In this document: piece after piece, positions 7,566 through 16,203 of the stretch | Layout: every line of letters starts with the position of its first letter | How positions within the stretch are numbered: position 1 is the stretch's first letter | IMG/VR virus record: IMGVR_UViG_3300020411_003003 | Span: 1-27,537 of that record | Strand: one strand, 5' to 3' | Length of the DNA stretch: 27,537 nucleotides | Origin: a virus | Program-made: the position numbers and the translations under genes | Notes under the pieces: generated by a model | What the model saw: the letters and a program-made list of their open reading frames with translations, nothing else | The model's database searches: none | Told to the model about the DNA's origin: nothing

Positions 7566-9191
7566 ATGGCCGAATATTTACATTTTAGTAGAGACTCACG
7601 GCTCTACATGGCAAAAGACGGGTATCTCTGGTCTATTCCTGTGCTTGACGGATTTAGTTTTTCTCAGGCGACGAATGCATCAGAAATAACGTTAAACGAA
7701 ATGGAAGACGCCTCAGGTAGATCGCGTAGGGGTCGTAAAATGTTTACTGACTCTCTATCCGCTGCTGAATGGTCTTTTAGTACCTATGTCCGTCCTTTCA
7801 AGTCAGCTGGTTCAAAGAGTTCTACAAATGGCCGTGCAGATAGTACTGCAAACCATCAGCACGCAGTAGAAGAAGCCCTCTGGGTTGCTATGGCGGGTAA
7901 GAACGTTTATGTGCCGGGTACAGGTAAGTTTCAGCATGGAGCAAATGGTGGAGCTATCAGTGGTTTAGCAATTACCAGTCAGGATACTAGTTCGCCTGGG
8001 TATACTGCAAGTACGACTACTACTTTGTCAGTGCCTAAAGCAGGATCCGGTAGTAATACTGGAGTCACAGTAGCAGCAGGATCAGGTTCAAATACTGGCG
8101 GAACAAACGCAGTTATAAAAGTTACAACAAACGGTTCCAGTGCAGTTACTGCAGTAGAGGTTACAGAAAGAGGTCAAGGCTTCGATACAGGTAATACTAT
8201 TACTGTAGACGCAGTAGAGCTTGGTGGAGCAGCTTCAGACGACAACGTTGTTCTTACAGTAACTTCAGAATCATTTACTTCTGATGCCACAGATCTAGAT
8301 ATTAATTTCTATGACTCTAGTCGTGCATCTCTTGGTACTTTTGATCTTTACTTTGTATTTAGTGATAGAAGTGCCGGTCGATTGCTTTACAAACTAGAAA
8401 ATGCAGTGGTTAACGAAGCATCTATTGATTTTGATATTGATGGTATTGCAACAATTAACTGGTCAGGAATGGCGGGACAAATTAAAGAAGTAGCCACAGG
8501 TACTGGAGCTGGACAGGTAACTGCTCAAGATGATGCACCAACTGCAAGTGCAGCAGGAGCACTATGGATCGATACTAATGATAGTGATACGATTTATATG
8601 TCTACTGCCGCCAACAATAGTTCTTGGTACGAAGCGGTAAGTGAGGCAACCACAAGTACGTCTAACTTTATTCGTAACCGATTGACTCAGTTGACGCTTG
8701 CACCTGAAACTAACTTCCAGGCTGATACTTCGTTTACGAACGCAGCAGGGTCTTCCGATACTTATGAAACATCTTACTCTGTGGCAATCACAGGTGGAAA
8801 CGTAACTATTAGTAATAATATTAGTTACCTGACTCCGGAAGAACTTGGTAAGGTTAACCAACCAATCGAGCACGTTACAGGAACTCGAACAGTTACTGGA
8901 AGTCTCACATGCTACTTAGCTAGCTCTGATGCTGCTACTAATAGAAGCCGGGACTTGTTTGCTGATCTAGTATCTGATGTTAATACGGTTATTAACAAGT
9001 TTGCTATTACACTTCAAGTGGGCGGAACGGACACAACGAAGCCTCGTTTTGAGATTTCCATGCCAACAGCACACCTTGAGATACCAAGCCACTCTATCGA
9101 GGATGTAATTTCTTTGGAAACCAACTTCCACGGTTTAGGCACAGGTGTTAGTGAAGGTGATGAAGTAACGCTTAAATACATTGGAGTATAA
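7566..9191 (+). CDS. Major tail tube protein with inserted beta-domains (tube protein 1)
   Basis: At 541 residues this is much longer than a minimal tube subunit (about 150-250). I read it as a bilobed tube protein with insertions. The N-lobe is residues 1 to about 130 (AEWSFSTYVRPF). An insert at about 150-235 carries two GSGSNTG repeats and a GQGFDTGNTITVDA motif typical of phage beta modules. The lobe resumes at about 245-310. A second insert at about 321-358 carries GALWIDT and a SSWYEAV strand, a module also seen in the fibre genes here. The C-lobe is about 360-541 (GTRTVTGSLTCYL, HLEIPSHSIEDVISLETNFHG). Inserts probably project outward and decorate the tail. GGGAG at 7555-7559 gives a strong start. 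The position between terminator and chaperones supports the call. Confidence 0.77.
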   Translation: MAEYLHFSRDSRLYMAKDGYLWSIPVLDGFSFSQATNASEITLNEMEDASGRSRRGRKMFTDSLSAAEWSFSTYVRPFKSAGSKSSTNGRADSTANHQHAVEEALWVAMAGKNVYVPGTGKFQHGANGGAISGLAITSQDTSSPGYTASTTTTLSVPKAGSGSNTGVTVAAGSGSNTGGTNAVIKVTTNGSSAVTAVEVTERGQGFDTGNTITVDAVELGGAASDDNVVLTVTSESFTSDATDLDINFYDSSRASLGTFDLYFVFSDRSAGRLLYKLENAVVNEASIDFDIDGIATINWSGMAGQIKEVATGTGAGQVTAQDDAPTASAAGALWIDTNDSDTIYMSTAANNSSWYEAVSEATTSTSNFIRNRLTQLTLAPETNFQADTSFTNAAGSSDTYETSYSVAITGGNVTISNNISYLTPEELGKVNQPIEHVTGTRTVTGSLTCYLASSDAATNRSRDLFADLVSDVNTVINKFAITLQVGGTDTTKPRFEISMPTAHLEIPSHSIEDVISLETNFHGLGTGVSEGDEVTLKYIGV

Positions 9192-9211
9192 TAACCCCTA
9201 AAAAATAATTC

Positions 9212-9240
9212 TTGACATTTGTGGTGTTTTGAAATATAAT
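9212..9240 (+). promoter_or_regulatory. Consensus sigma-70 promoter P2 between the two tail tube genes
   Basis: TTGACA at 9212-9217 and TATAAT at 9235-9240 are exact consensus hexamers with a 17-base spacer. The predicted start is near 9247, 49 bases ahead of the next ATG. It is the second of three matching promoters in the window and would give the distal tail genes their own transcript. Confidence 0.85.
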
Positions 9241-9254
9241 ATAGGGTAAAGATT

Positions 9255-9275
9255 AGGGGGTCTTTTTGGCCCCCT
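9255..9275 (+). terminator. GC-rich leader hairpin after P2 (terminator or attenuator candidate)
   Basis: AGGGGGTC (9255-9262) pairs with GGCCCCCT (9268-9275), including one G-T pair, around a TTTTT loop. The sequence after it, TTCTTAT, is only moderately T-rich. The hairpin lies about 8-28 bases into the RNA predicted to start at P2 and also follows the major tail tube gene. It could end read-through from upstream, attenuate P2 transcripts, or protect their 5' end. Which of these applies is not visible in the sequence. Confidence 0.5.
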
Positions 9276-9295
9276 TCTTATATTGAAGAGAAGAA

Positions 9296-10210
9296 ATGTC
9301 AGTTTTCAGTTTTAAGAAAGAAGTCGAAGTACGGGTTGTTTATAACGACACTCGATATAAAATAGATGTATCTGAAATTGAATTCGGTCAAACTTTTCAA
9401 GAAAAAAGTTATCCAGTAAAAACATTACATAATCAGTCAAGTTTTGAGGGTTCTGTAATAAATCGAGCAAACCCTGCAGAGTTTAGCTTAAGTTTTTATT
9501 TGGTAAAGGAGGACAAACATAGAGTATTGTTTGATCGCTTTCTTGATTCTGCAACATTTGATATGTACATTTCAAATCCGGGAGGTGCCCCATCAGGTGT
9601 TTTGCCTGATCCTATTCCGGATCAAGTTTGGAAGCTGGAAAACTGTGTTATTCAAGATGGGAATTTCGAGATTAATAAATCTAGACCCCTGCGACTAAGC
9701 ATAAGTGGAGAAGCAACTAAGCTGTCAAAATTTAGTGATGCGATTCCAGGAGGTAGTGACCCAGCTACAACTACTTCTACTTATATCGTACCCACTCTTA
9801 CCACTTTAACGCTGGGGTCTGATGATGTTTCCAGTTCTGTAATTGGAGTAACTGTAGAATTGCAGAATGATATACAATGGAATAGATATGATACTTTACA
9901 AGGTGCGGCAGCAGTAACTAATGTAGCCACAACAATGTATCCCAGTGCTTTTACACAAGGGAAACAGGTGCTTGGAGGGAGTATTCAGAAATATTTAAGC
10001 CAAGAAAGTACCAGTGTTCTAACATGGAATCAGGACACTGCTTTAAGATTAAAAGCAGGAAACGGTACACAAGGTTTAGATTTTAATATTAGTAATTGTT
10101 CGTTTACAAACAGGATGTCAGCAGGCGGTATATTTGGGGAGGAATATAACTGGCGAATGACTCAAAGACCAACAGCGCTTTCAAGCGTTATAACTTATAC
10201 AACAGCATAG
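9296..10210 (+). CDS. Second tail-tube-like protein (tube protein 2)
   Basis: The 304-residue product looks like a shorter relative of the preceding tail tube protein. It too is bilobed. The N-lobe (1 to about 150) has PAEFSLSFYLVKE, matching AAEWSFSTYVRPF in the neighbour. A Pro/Thr/Ser linker follows, then a C-lobe (about 165-304) with LTTLTLGSDD, GKQVLGGSIQKYL and LDFNISNCSFTNRM. These align in order with LTQLTLAP, GTRTVTGSLTCYL and RFEISMPTAHLEIPS in the larger protein. I infer a paralogue, either a second tube subunit or a tube-initiating or tube-capping ring. It has its own promoter P2, and GAAGAG just before the ATG as ribosome binding site. The tail-tube fold is inferred from pattern, so the exact role is open. 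Confidence 0.68.
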   Translation: MSVFSFKKEVEVRVVYNDTRYKIDVSEIEFGQTFQEKSYPVKTLHNQSSFEGSVINRANPAEFSLSFYLVKEDKHRVLFDRFLDSATFDMYISNPGGAPSGVLPDPIPDQVWKLENCVIQDGNFEINKSRPLRLSISGEATKLSKFSDAIPGGSDPATTTSTYIVPTLTTLTLGSDDVSSSVIGVTVELQNDIQWNRYDTLQGAAAVTNVATTMYPSAFTQGKQVLGGSIQKYLSQESTSVLTWNQDTALRLKAGNGTQGLDFNISNCSFTNRMSAGGIFGEEYNWRMTQRPTALSSVITYTTA

Positions 10211-10224
10211 GAGTATGTGACTTT

Positions 10225-10677
10225 ATGGAATTAAAAAAATTAGTGGTCGACAGTAAAGCCAAATGGATAGAATTTGGTGGACTCGACGGGTTCTCAGTAG
10301 AGATAGCAAACCTCTCACGAAAAGAATTAACAGGTATACGTAAAAAGTGTACTACAACAAAGTTTAATAGAAAATCAAGACAAGCAGAAGAAGTACTTGA
10401 CGAAGATAAATTTGTTACCGAGTTCACACGTAAAACTGTGAAAAATTGGAAAGGACTTACTTTGGCGCATTTGGAAACTTTAATCCTTGTTGATATAGAT
10501 GACCAAGACCCTAGTAAAGAGGTAGAGTACTCAGAAGAAAATGCTGAAGTACTTGTAAGTCAGTCAGCAGAATTTGATACTTGGCTCAATGAGGTAGTCT
10601 TTGACCTTGATAACTTTCGTAGCGAGCCAAAAGGAAAAGTGCCTCCAAAGGCTGGAGGAGCTGTTCAAAAATCTTGA
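10225..10677 (+). CDS. Tail assembly chaperone, first component (gpG-like)
   Basis: This 150-residue, soluble, acidic protein sits between the tube genes and the tape measure, where siphophages encode the G-type chaperone that binds the tape measure during tail assembly. It starts with a short beta segment (VDSKAKWIEFGGLDGFSVEI), followed by helices with SRKELTGIRKKC and FTRKTVKNWKGLTLAHLETL. That is the common pattern for this family: a substrate-like beta module followed by a helix-rich region ending in an acidic domain. Its last 80 bases overlap an open +1 frame that continues into the next gene, as in G/T pairs made by programmed frameshifting. The short Lys/Pro/Gly-rich C-terminus (KGKVPPKAGGAVQKS) looks like a termination tail rather than a folded end. 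Confidence 0.75.
   Translation: MELKKLVVDSKAKWIEFGGLDGFSVEIANLSRKELTGIRKKCTTTKFNRKSRQAEEVLDEDKFVTEFTRKTVKNWKGLTLAHLETLILVDIDDQDPSKEVEYSEENAEVLVSQSAEFDTWLNEVVFDLDNFRSEPKGKVPPKAGGAVQKS
10627..10677 (+). promoter_or_regulatory. Candidate programmed frameshift region of the tail chaperone pair
   Basis: The downstream chaperone frame is +1 (equivalently -2) relative to the first gene and is open from 10598. Within the overlap, AAA-G at 10630-10633 and 10636-10639 would allow a +1 slip of tRNA-Lys from AAA to AAG. The five A residues at 10667-10671 would allow a -2 slip of the AAA codon at 10669 onto AAA at 10667, just before the UGA at 10675. A Shine-Dalgarno-like GGAGGAG at 10654-10660 lies upstream of the last site. 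No classical -1 heptamer is needed or seen. Frameshifting at the last site would yield a fusion of about 265 residues. Confidence 0.4.
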
Positions 10678-10684
10678 TACTGGA

Positions 10685-11020
10685 ATGACCGCAGAGCGGT
10701 ACTTCGAGATGCAAGAACAAATGGGGCTGGAGATCGAGGAGGATAAAATACCCCCTTCTATGGAAGATTTTCCAGACCTTGTTGGAAATGCGTTAGAGCT
10801 TTTTAATCGACTAGGGGATAGAGTATACCCTGAAATCGGATATATAGGAAAAGACTACACAAATCTTAAACTATATATGGATATTTACGAAATAGAGGAG
10901 GAAGATAAAGATTTTCTTCTAGAAATTATAGAATGGTTGGACGCCAGAGCTATCAAAAAGTCGCAAGAGCAATTAAAGCGAGAATATGATAAGATGAAGA
11001 GAAAGTCTAGTGGCAAATAG
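10685..11020 (+). CDS. Tail assembly chaperone, second component (gpT-like)
   Basis: From ATG 10685 this frame gives 111 residues (MTAERYFEMQEQMGLEIEED...), helical and acidic, ending in a basic helix (EQLKREYDKMKRKSSGK). The frame is open upstream to 10598, just after a stop at 10595-10597. The upstream in-frame residues (LQRLEELFKNL) look like a genuine amphipathic helix, so the mature protein may be the tail of a frameshifted G-T fusion. The alternatives are free initiation at ATG 10685, seven bases after the previous stop, with only a weak TGGA ahead, or initiation at TTG 10601. The 3' end overlaps the tape measure GTG by 11 bases. Location and the overlapping-frame design support the chaperone call. 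Confidence 0.7.
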   Translation: MTAERYFEMQEQMGLEIEEDKIPPSMEDFPDLVGNALELFNRLGDRVYPEIGYIGKDYTNLKLYMDIYEIEEEDKDFLLEIIEWLDARAIKKSQEQLKREYDKMKRKSSGK

Positions 11021-14000
11021 TATTACATTTAAAGTTAAAGTCGAAAAAGACGGTAACTTAAAAGTTGTTGCTAAGGAAGCCAGTGCAGCAGCAAAAAGTA
11101 CGGATGATCTTAGTAAGTCTACTGATCGTGCCACAAAAAGTCGTAATCGTTTTCATAAAGCAGAAAAAGGAGTAGGCCAAGCAGGTCTATCCAGCGCAAA
11201 AGGATTTTCAAAAATGAACCAAACCATGGGCGGAAGCTCAGGGTTGGTTGCGGCTTATGCAACGTTAGCCGCTAATATCTTTGCTCTTACTGCCGCATTC
11301 GGGGCACTTTCAAGAGCAGCTCAAGTAGAAAAGTTAAAAGATGGTATGGTAGCAATGGGGCAAGCCTCAGGTATCGCCATGAATCATTTATCTAGGGGTC
11401 TTATAGAAACAACAGGCCATGCAATAAGCATGGAAGAGGCAATGAGAACCACGGCACAAGTTACTAGTGCTGGTTTCGGAGCCGACACAATCGAACGCTT
11501 AGGTAATGTTGCAAGAATAGCCAGCCAAGCACTTGGTCGAGACTTAAATGATTCCATGCAGAGAATCACTCGTGGTGCTGTTAAAATGGAACCAGAACTA
11601 CTTGATGAAATTGGTATTATGGTTCGTCTTGATGAAGCCACTGGTAGATACGCTGATTCGGTAAATAAATCTGCAGACGATTTAACAAACTTTGAAAAAC
11701 GTCAAGCTTTTATGAACGCTGTTCTCGAAGAAGGTGAGCGTAAGTTTGCTGCAATGGCAGATGTAGAGGTAAACCCTTATGCAGTTTTAGCTGCAACTTT
11801 TTCTGATTTAACCACTAAATTAATCAATCTTGTCAATGAAGGCTTAAAACCCGTAGTCACACTACTAGGAGGAAGCGGTACGCTATTAGTTAGTGCTATG
11901 TTGATTTTTGCTTCAACTGTGGGTAAAATGACAGCCCCTGCAGTAGGCCTGCTAGTCGGGAAGCTAGGACAATTATCTGCCGCTAATGCAGATGCAGCAG
12001 TAAAACAAGCTATGCTTATTGGAGCCCAAGGAAAGGGTTCCAAGAAAATGCAAGAATTAAAAAATGATCTCGCCAAAGGAAAAATAGAAACAGATAAATG
12101 GGCTTCTGGAATAGCAGGTGCAAAACGGTCTGTAATAGGCTATCAGGTGGCTTTAACTAAAAATATGAAGACTTTAGGACAATATGATGCAAAAACTCGT
12201 GCCTCTGTTATTGCTCTAAAACAAGCAAAAATTGAACATTATTCTCTAGTTAAAGCAAAATTAGCATTAGATATTGCTAATATTAAAAATTCTGCTACTA
12301 ATTCTGTTACCACTCTTCAAACACAGGGCCTTATTGCAGGTATGAAAGTTCTTAAAGGAGAGATCTGGGGAATAGCGGGAGCAACTTTTGCAGCCGCAAA
12401 AGGAATGGGTTTCTTGGCGGGAACAATGGTGGCTTTAAGAGGCGGAATTGCAATATTAACCACCGCTTTCGCAGCGTTGGGTACTGCAGTAATGATTTCT
12501 TTGAATGTTATTGGACTACTTATTGCTGCAGGGTATGCTGTTAAAATGGCCTGGGAATGGTTCATGGACAGGAATAAAGGAAAAAAAGAGCTCGCATTAG
12601 AAAGTGCTATAGAACGCTCTAATTTGGCCTTGGATGACCTTACCACAAATTTACAAGAAGTTGATAGTGCTTTTGACGGAACTTCTAATAAAATCACTAC
12701 TTTGTCTGCGAGATATACAGCCTTAAATAATATAATGAGTACTACTCAACATGAGTTTAGGAGATTAAATAAAGCCCAGGCAGAAGCAGATAAAGAAACG
12801 GGTACAGCTAGAACGACAGCGTCCGAAAGCCAAATGGAATTTGTTAAAAAACTTTTAGACGGCTCTGAGCATTTAACCGCTAAATTTAAAGAATTAGGTC
12901 CAGAAGTTTACACAGCTTTAATGAATGGGGACGTCGCAGCCTCTGCTCTTACTGCCACAATGGAAGAATTATTTGAGTGGAGCGACGCAACAAATAAACG
13001 ATTTGCTGGGTTTGCGGATTCTATTAAGGCTTTGGGAGACCCAATGGATGCTTTTTTCGCTAGTTTTAAAACAAAAACTAGTGCTGATGAAATGGTGGCG
13101 GGCTTAGACGATTTAGTTAAATATATGGATAACTTCGGAGGTAAGACTTCCGAAGAGTTTGTAACTGCTTTTTCAGAAAATGCGAGCCCCGCAATGGATA
13201 AGCTATTAGGAATACAACGAGATTTAAATGGAGAAATAATATTAGGAGAAGGAGGATATGAGGCTTTAGCTGCTAATATTAAGAAAGGTATTCCTGATCT
13301 TCAAACAGCTTTTAGAGAGCAGCAAAAACAAGAAAGACTAAATAAAAATAACTTAAAAACTCTGAAAGCAGAGCTTAAGCTGCACCAGTCTCGAAAATTA
13401 ATTGCAGGAGAGAGCTCAAAAGTCTGGGAAAAAACCAGAGAAATAAATCAAGCAGACAGGAATACTTTGCAGCAAAGAATAAATATGCTTGATATTGCGT
13501 TAAAAACTGATAAGGATAACAAAGATATAATTTCAGAAAAGAAAATGTTACAAAGTCAAATTAATGTACTGCTAGAACAAAATCTGACTTTAACTGATAA
13601 AGAAATTATGGCAGCTGAAGAAAGCCTGCGTATCGCTGAACAAAAACAGAAGGGGATGAAACAAGCCATCAAACTGTTAGGAGACATGTTAAAAGCTCAG
13701 CAAGCTATAATAAATCTTGAAGAGAGCAGCGCGCGTTTAGAGATGGAGCGAGCAAATAGACAAAACGTTCTTAAAGGCTATAGATCAAAACTATCAGAAT
13801 TTCAAATTCTTCAAGCAATGGTAGGAGAAGAAAAAGAATATTATAAATTAGTATATGAAAATGGTAAGCTTGAAAGAGTTAAAGCTAAGGATAAGGGTGA
13901 CTTATTAACTCGGCAAAAACAAGTGGCTCTTGATGAAGCCACTTTGAAAAAAGTTCAAAATGATATGGAATGGGAAATTCTAGGGTTGAAAATGTCCTTA

Positions 14001-15386
14001 TTGAAACTAGAATTTAGAAAATTACATGAAGAAAGAGAAAATATTAAGAAGAAGCAGAATCCTAAATATGAAATAAAACCATTTGAAGAGGCTTCTGTTC
14101 CCGGACTAAAAGTTATTGATGCTATTATGGAGAATAAAGAAGTCTGGAAGACAATGCAAGATCAGGCAGCAGATGCGGTCGCTCAAGGCATAATAAATGG
14201 TATTGATAGTGCTTATGAAAAGCAAAAAGAGAAAGTCGAAGAAATACTAAGGTCTGGAGGCGGTGGGGGCACTCTATCAGAAAGATTTCGCAATTTTTCT
14301 GAAGCTGGGGGCGCAGAATGGCTTAAAGATGACGATGTTGCAGTATCTAAAAAAGTTGAAGCAATTAAAGGATTAACGCAGCCTTTAGTAGATCAACTTG
14401 CGAAACTTGGCCCTCAGGGAGCACTAATTTCTTCCGTTGTAGAAGGCGCTTTTGTAATGACTCAAGCTTATATGAGAATGGCAGAAACTATAAACAGTGC
14501 TAAGGGCCCTGCTGCTTCCGCTGAGAAGTCTGTAGCAGCTTTAACCGCTTTAAGCGCAACAATCGGACAATTTGGCAATATTTATGCAGCAGCTTCTGCA
14601 AACAAGGTAGCAGGAATTGATAAAGAAATTGAGGCAGAGAAGAAAAGAGATGGTAAATCGAAAGAAAGCCTCGCAAAAATTCAGGCTTTAGAAAAGAAAA
14701 AAGAAGCACAGAAAAGAAAAGCTTTTGAAATGAATAAAAAGCTGCAAATGGCTCAAGTAGTTATAAGTACTGCAATAGGAATGATAACAGCTTTAGCACC
14801 GCCCCCGCTAGGATTAGGACCCTTATTCGGTCCTGTACTGGCCGGAATGGTTGCAGCCATGGGCGCAGCCTCCTTAGCTATGATAGCAGGAACTTCTTAT
14901 CAAGGAGGAGGGTCTTCCAGTGCAGGGGCGAGTACTCCTTCAAGTGTCTCTGTTGGAAGTAGGCAGTCAAAATCAGATTTAGCAACCTCCAAGTCAGCCC
15001 GAGGCGAACTAGCATACTTCCGAGGCGACCAAGGTGTTGGAGGCGCAGAAAACTTCCGTGGCGCCTTCTATGGCAAACGACATAGAGCTATGGGCGGAAC
15101 CACAGGTTATGTAGTCGGAGAACAGGGGCCCGAGTTATTTATGCCAGATCGTCCAGGTACTATTATGCCTGCGGATGATACTGCGGAAATGACAGGCGGA
15201 GCATCAAACGTAACATTTAATATCAGTGCCGTAGATGCAGCAGGAGTAGAAGAAGTGTTAACCAGACAGCAAGGACATATTATATCAATGCTGAGAACTG
15301 CAGCTAATTCATATGGTGAGGAATTTATGGAAGAAATAGACGATCAAGTTTTAACTCCTCACCAAGGTTTTATATCGAGATACTAA
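11010..15386 (+). CDS. Tape measure protein
   Basis: At 1458 residues this is the second longest gene here and fits the tape measure, which sets tail length and passes through the tube into the host at infection. It starts at a GTG inside the end of the preceding chaperone frame. Evidence: an Ala/Ser/Lys-rich helical N-terminus; hydrophobic segments at about 77-102, 284-318 and 468-517, and a long one at about 1243-1297; long coiled-coil stretches between about 780 and 1060; and near the C-terminus (about 1365-1388) GYVVGEQGPELF...PGTIMPAD, a frequent tape measure ending. I see no lysozyme or peptidase motif. At the usual roughly 0.15 nm per residue the tail would be near 220 nm, which is an estimate only. 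Confidence 0.93.
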   Translation: MANSITFKVKVEKDGNLKVVAKEASAAAKSTDDLSKSTDRATKSRNRFHKAEKGVGQAGLSSAKGFSKMNQTMGGSSGLVAAYATLAANIFALTAAFGALSRAAQVEKLKDGMVAMGQASGIAMNHLSRGLIETTGHAISMEEAMRTTAQVTSAGFGADTIERLGNVARIASQALGRDLNDSMQRITRGAVKMEPELLDEIGIMVRLDEATGRYADSVNKSADDLTNFEKRQAFMNAVLEEGERKFAAMADVEVNPYAVLAATFSDLTTKLINLVNEGLKPVVTLLGGSGTLLVSAMLIFASTVGKMTAPAVGLLVGKLGQLSAANADAAVKQAMLIGAQGKGSKKMQELKNDLAKGKIETDKWASGIAGAKRSVIGYQVALTKNMKTLGQYDAKTRASVIALKQAKIEHYSLVKAKLALDIANIKNSATNSVTTLQTQGLIAGMKVLKGEIWGIAGATFAAAKGMGFLAGTMVALRGGIAILTTAFAALGTAVMISLNVIGLLIAAGYAVKMAWEWFMDRNKGKKELALESAIERSNLALDDLTTNLQEVDSAFDGTSNKITTLSARYTALNNIMSTTQHEFRRLNKAQAEADKETGTARTTASESQMEFVKKLLDGSEHLTAKFKELGPEVYTALMNGDVAASALTATMEELFEWSDATNKRFAGFADSIKALGDPMDAFFASFKTKTSADEMVAGLDDLVKYMDNFGGKTSEEFVTAFSENASPAMDKLLGIQRDLNGEIILGEGGYEALAANIKKGIPDLQTAFREQQKQERLNKNNLKTLKAELKLHQSRKLIAGESSKVWEKTREINQADRNTLQQRINMLDIALKTDKDNKDIISEKKMLQSQINVLLEQNLTLTDKEIMAAEESLRIAEQKQKGMKQAIKLLGDMLKAQQAIINLEESSARLEMERANRQNVLKGYRSKLSEFQILQAMVGEEKEYYKLVYENGKLERVKAKDKGDLLTRQKQVALDEATLKKVQNDMEWEILGLKMSLLKLEFRKLHEERENIKKKQNPKYEIKPFEEASVPGLKVIDAIMENKEVWKTMQDQAADAVAQGIINGIDSAYEKQKEKVEEILRSGGGGGTLSERFRNFSEAGGAEWLKDDDVAVSKKVEAIKGLTQPLVDQLAKLGPQGALISSVVEGAFVMTQAYMRMAETINSAKGPAASAEKSVAALTALSATIGQFGNIYAAASANKVAGIDKEIEAEKKRDGKSKESLAKIQALEKKKEAQKRKAFEMNKKLQMAQVVISTAIGMITALAPPPLGLGPLFGPVLAGMVAAMGAASLAMIAGTSYQGGGSSSAGASTPSSVSVGSRQSKSDLATSKSARGELAYFRGDQGVGGAENFRGAFYGKRHRAMGGTTGYVVGEQGPELFMPDRPGTIMPADDTAEMTGGASNVTFNISAVDAAGVEEVLTRQQGHIISMLRTAANSYGEEFMEEIDDQVLTPHQGFISRY

Positions 15387-15387
15387 T

Positions 15388-16203
15388 ATGGCTTTTTTAA
15401 CAGTACTACCAGATCCTTCTACTAAAAGAAGTTATTGGGGCGCAGAAGATGCAAGCGGGGATGTAGGCCCTGGATTTGCAAGTGTAAAATTAACTTCTGA
15501 TCAAAATATGATGTTGACTAGAACCAACTCTCAGCGAGTTATTTCTAGAGCCTCAGCAGGACAAAAGTGGAATATTGATATTGGATATCATCCGATGACT
15601 AGAGCAGAATTTAATCCTGTTTATACTTTTTTACTTCAGCAAAGAGGTCCTTTGAATCCTTTCTATGTAGAACTCCCACAGTATGCTAGTTCTCAGAACG
15701 CCTTATTTAATACAGATACAAATGAGTCTGGAGACGCTACTTACAATACGAACACATTCGCAACAACTGGAGCAGAGTCTGCGGGTTCAACCTCTGTTGT
15801 TCTAACTCAGCCAACCGATTGGAAGTTAAAAAATTCTGCAGGAGCAGATATTACTTCTACTGCAAATACTAATGATGAGCCCTTTAATATACCAGCTGTA
15901 GGGGATGTATGTAGTTTTACGGACACAAGCAATAGTAATCATAAAAAAGTATACATGGTTACTTACGTAGAAACATATTTTAAATACAATACTCTTCCTT
16001 CTACTGGTAACGGGGAAGCCGTAGACTCTAGAAGAATAAGAGTAGGAATAACCCCTCCACTAGCAAAAACTGTTAGTTCGGGTTCTACTGCAAAATTTAA
16101 AGGAGTGCAGTTTTACGTAATTTTACCCACCGCAGTTAGAGAATATTCTCTAGGAACGGACAATCTTTATAAATTTAACTTAAAGCTAGAAGAATATTTA
16201 TGA
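15388..16203 (+). CDS. Distal tail / minor tail protein (lambda gpM-like region)
   Basis: This 271-residue protein follows the tape measure by one base, where distal tail or minor tail proteins lie. Residues about 48-101 (SQRVISRASAGQKWNIDIGY, then MTRAEFNPVYTFLLQQRG, then NPFYVELPQY) match the general form of minor tail proteins of the lambda M kind: a beta-strand pair, a helix with FxPVYxFLLxQRG, then a VxLP strand. A Thr/Ser/Asn-rich insert (about 105-200) follows. The C-terminus returns to a beta core ending YKFNLKLEEYL, a typical strand pair closing the fold. It probably forms the ring between tube and hub. It overlaps the hub gene by ATGA. Family placement is by pattern; Dit-type is an equivalent reading. 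Confidence 0.72.
   Translation: MAFLTVLPDPSTKRSYWGAEDASGDVGPGFASVKLTSDQNMMLTRTNSQRVISRASAGQKWNIDIGYHPMTRAEFNPVYTFLLQQRGPLNPFYVELPQYASSQNALFNTDTNESGDATYNTNTFATTGAESAGSTSVVLTQPTDWKLKNSAGADITSTANTNDEPFNIPAVGDVCSFTDTSNSNHKKVYMVTYVETYFKYNTLPSTGNGEAVDSRRIRVGITPPLAKTVSSGSTAKFKGVQFYVILPTAVREYSLGTDNLYKFNLKLEEYL

Noticed and set aside
10621-10677. Classical -1 slippery heptamer in the tail chaperone overlap
   Set aside because: The downstream frame is +1/-2, so a -1 slip would not reach it, and no in-frame X-XXY-YYZ heptamer is present near CCAAAAGGAAAAG.
11010-15386. Embedded lysozyme or peptidase domain in the tape measure
   Set aside because: No catalytic motif of the common tail-lysin families was seen; the length is explained by hydrophobic and coiled-coil segments.
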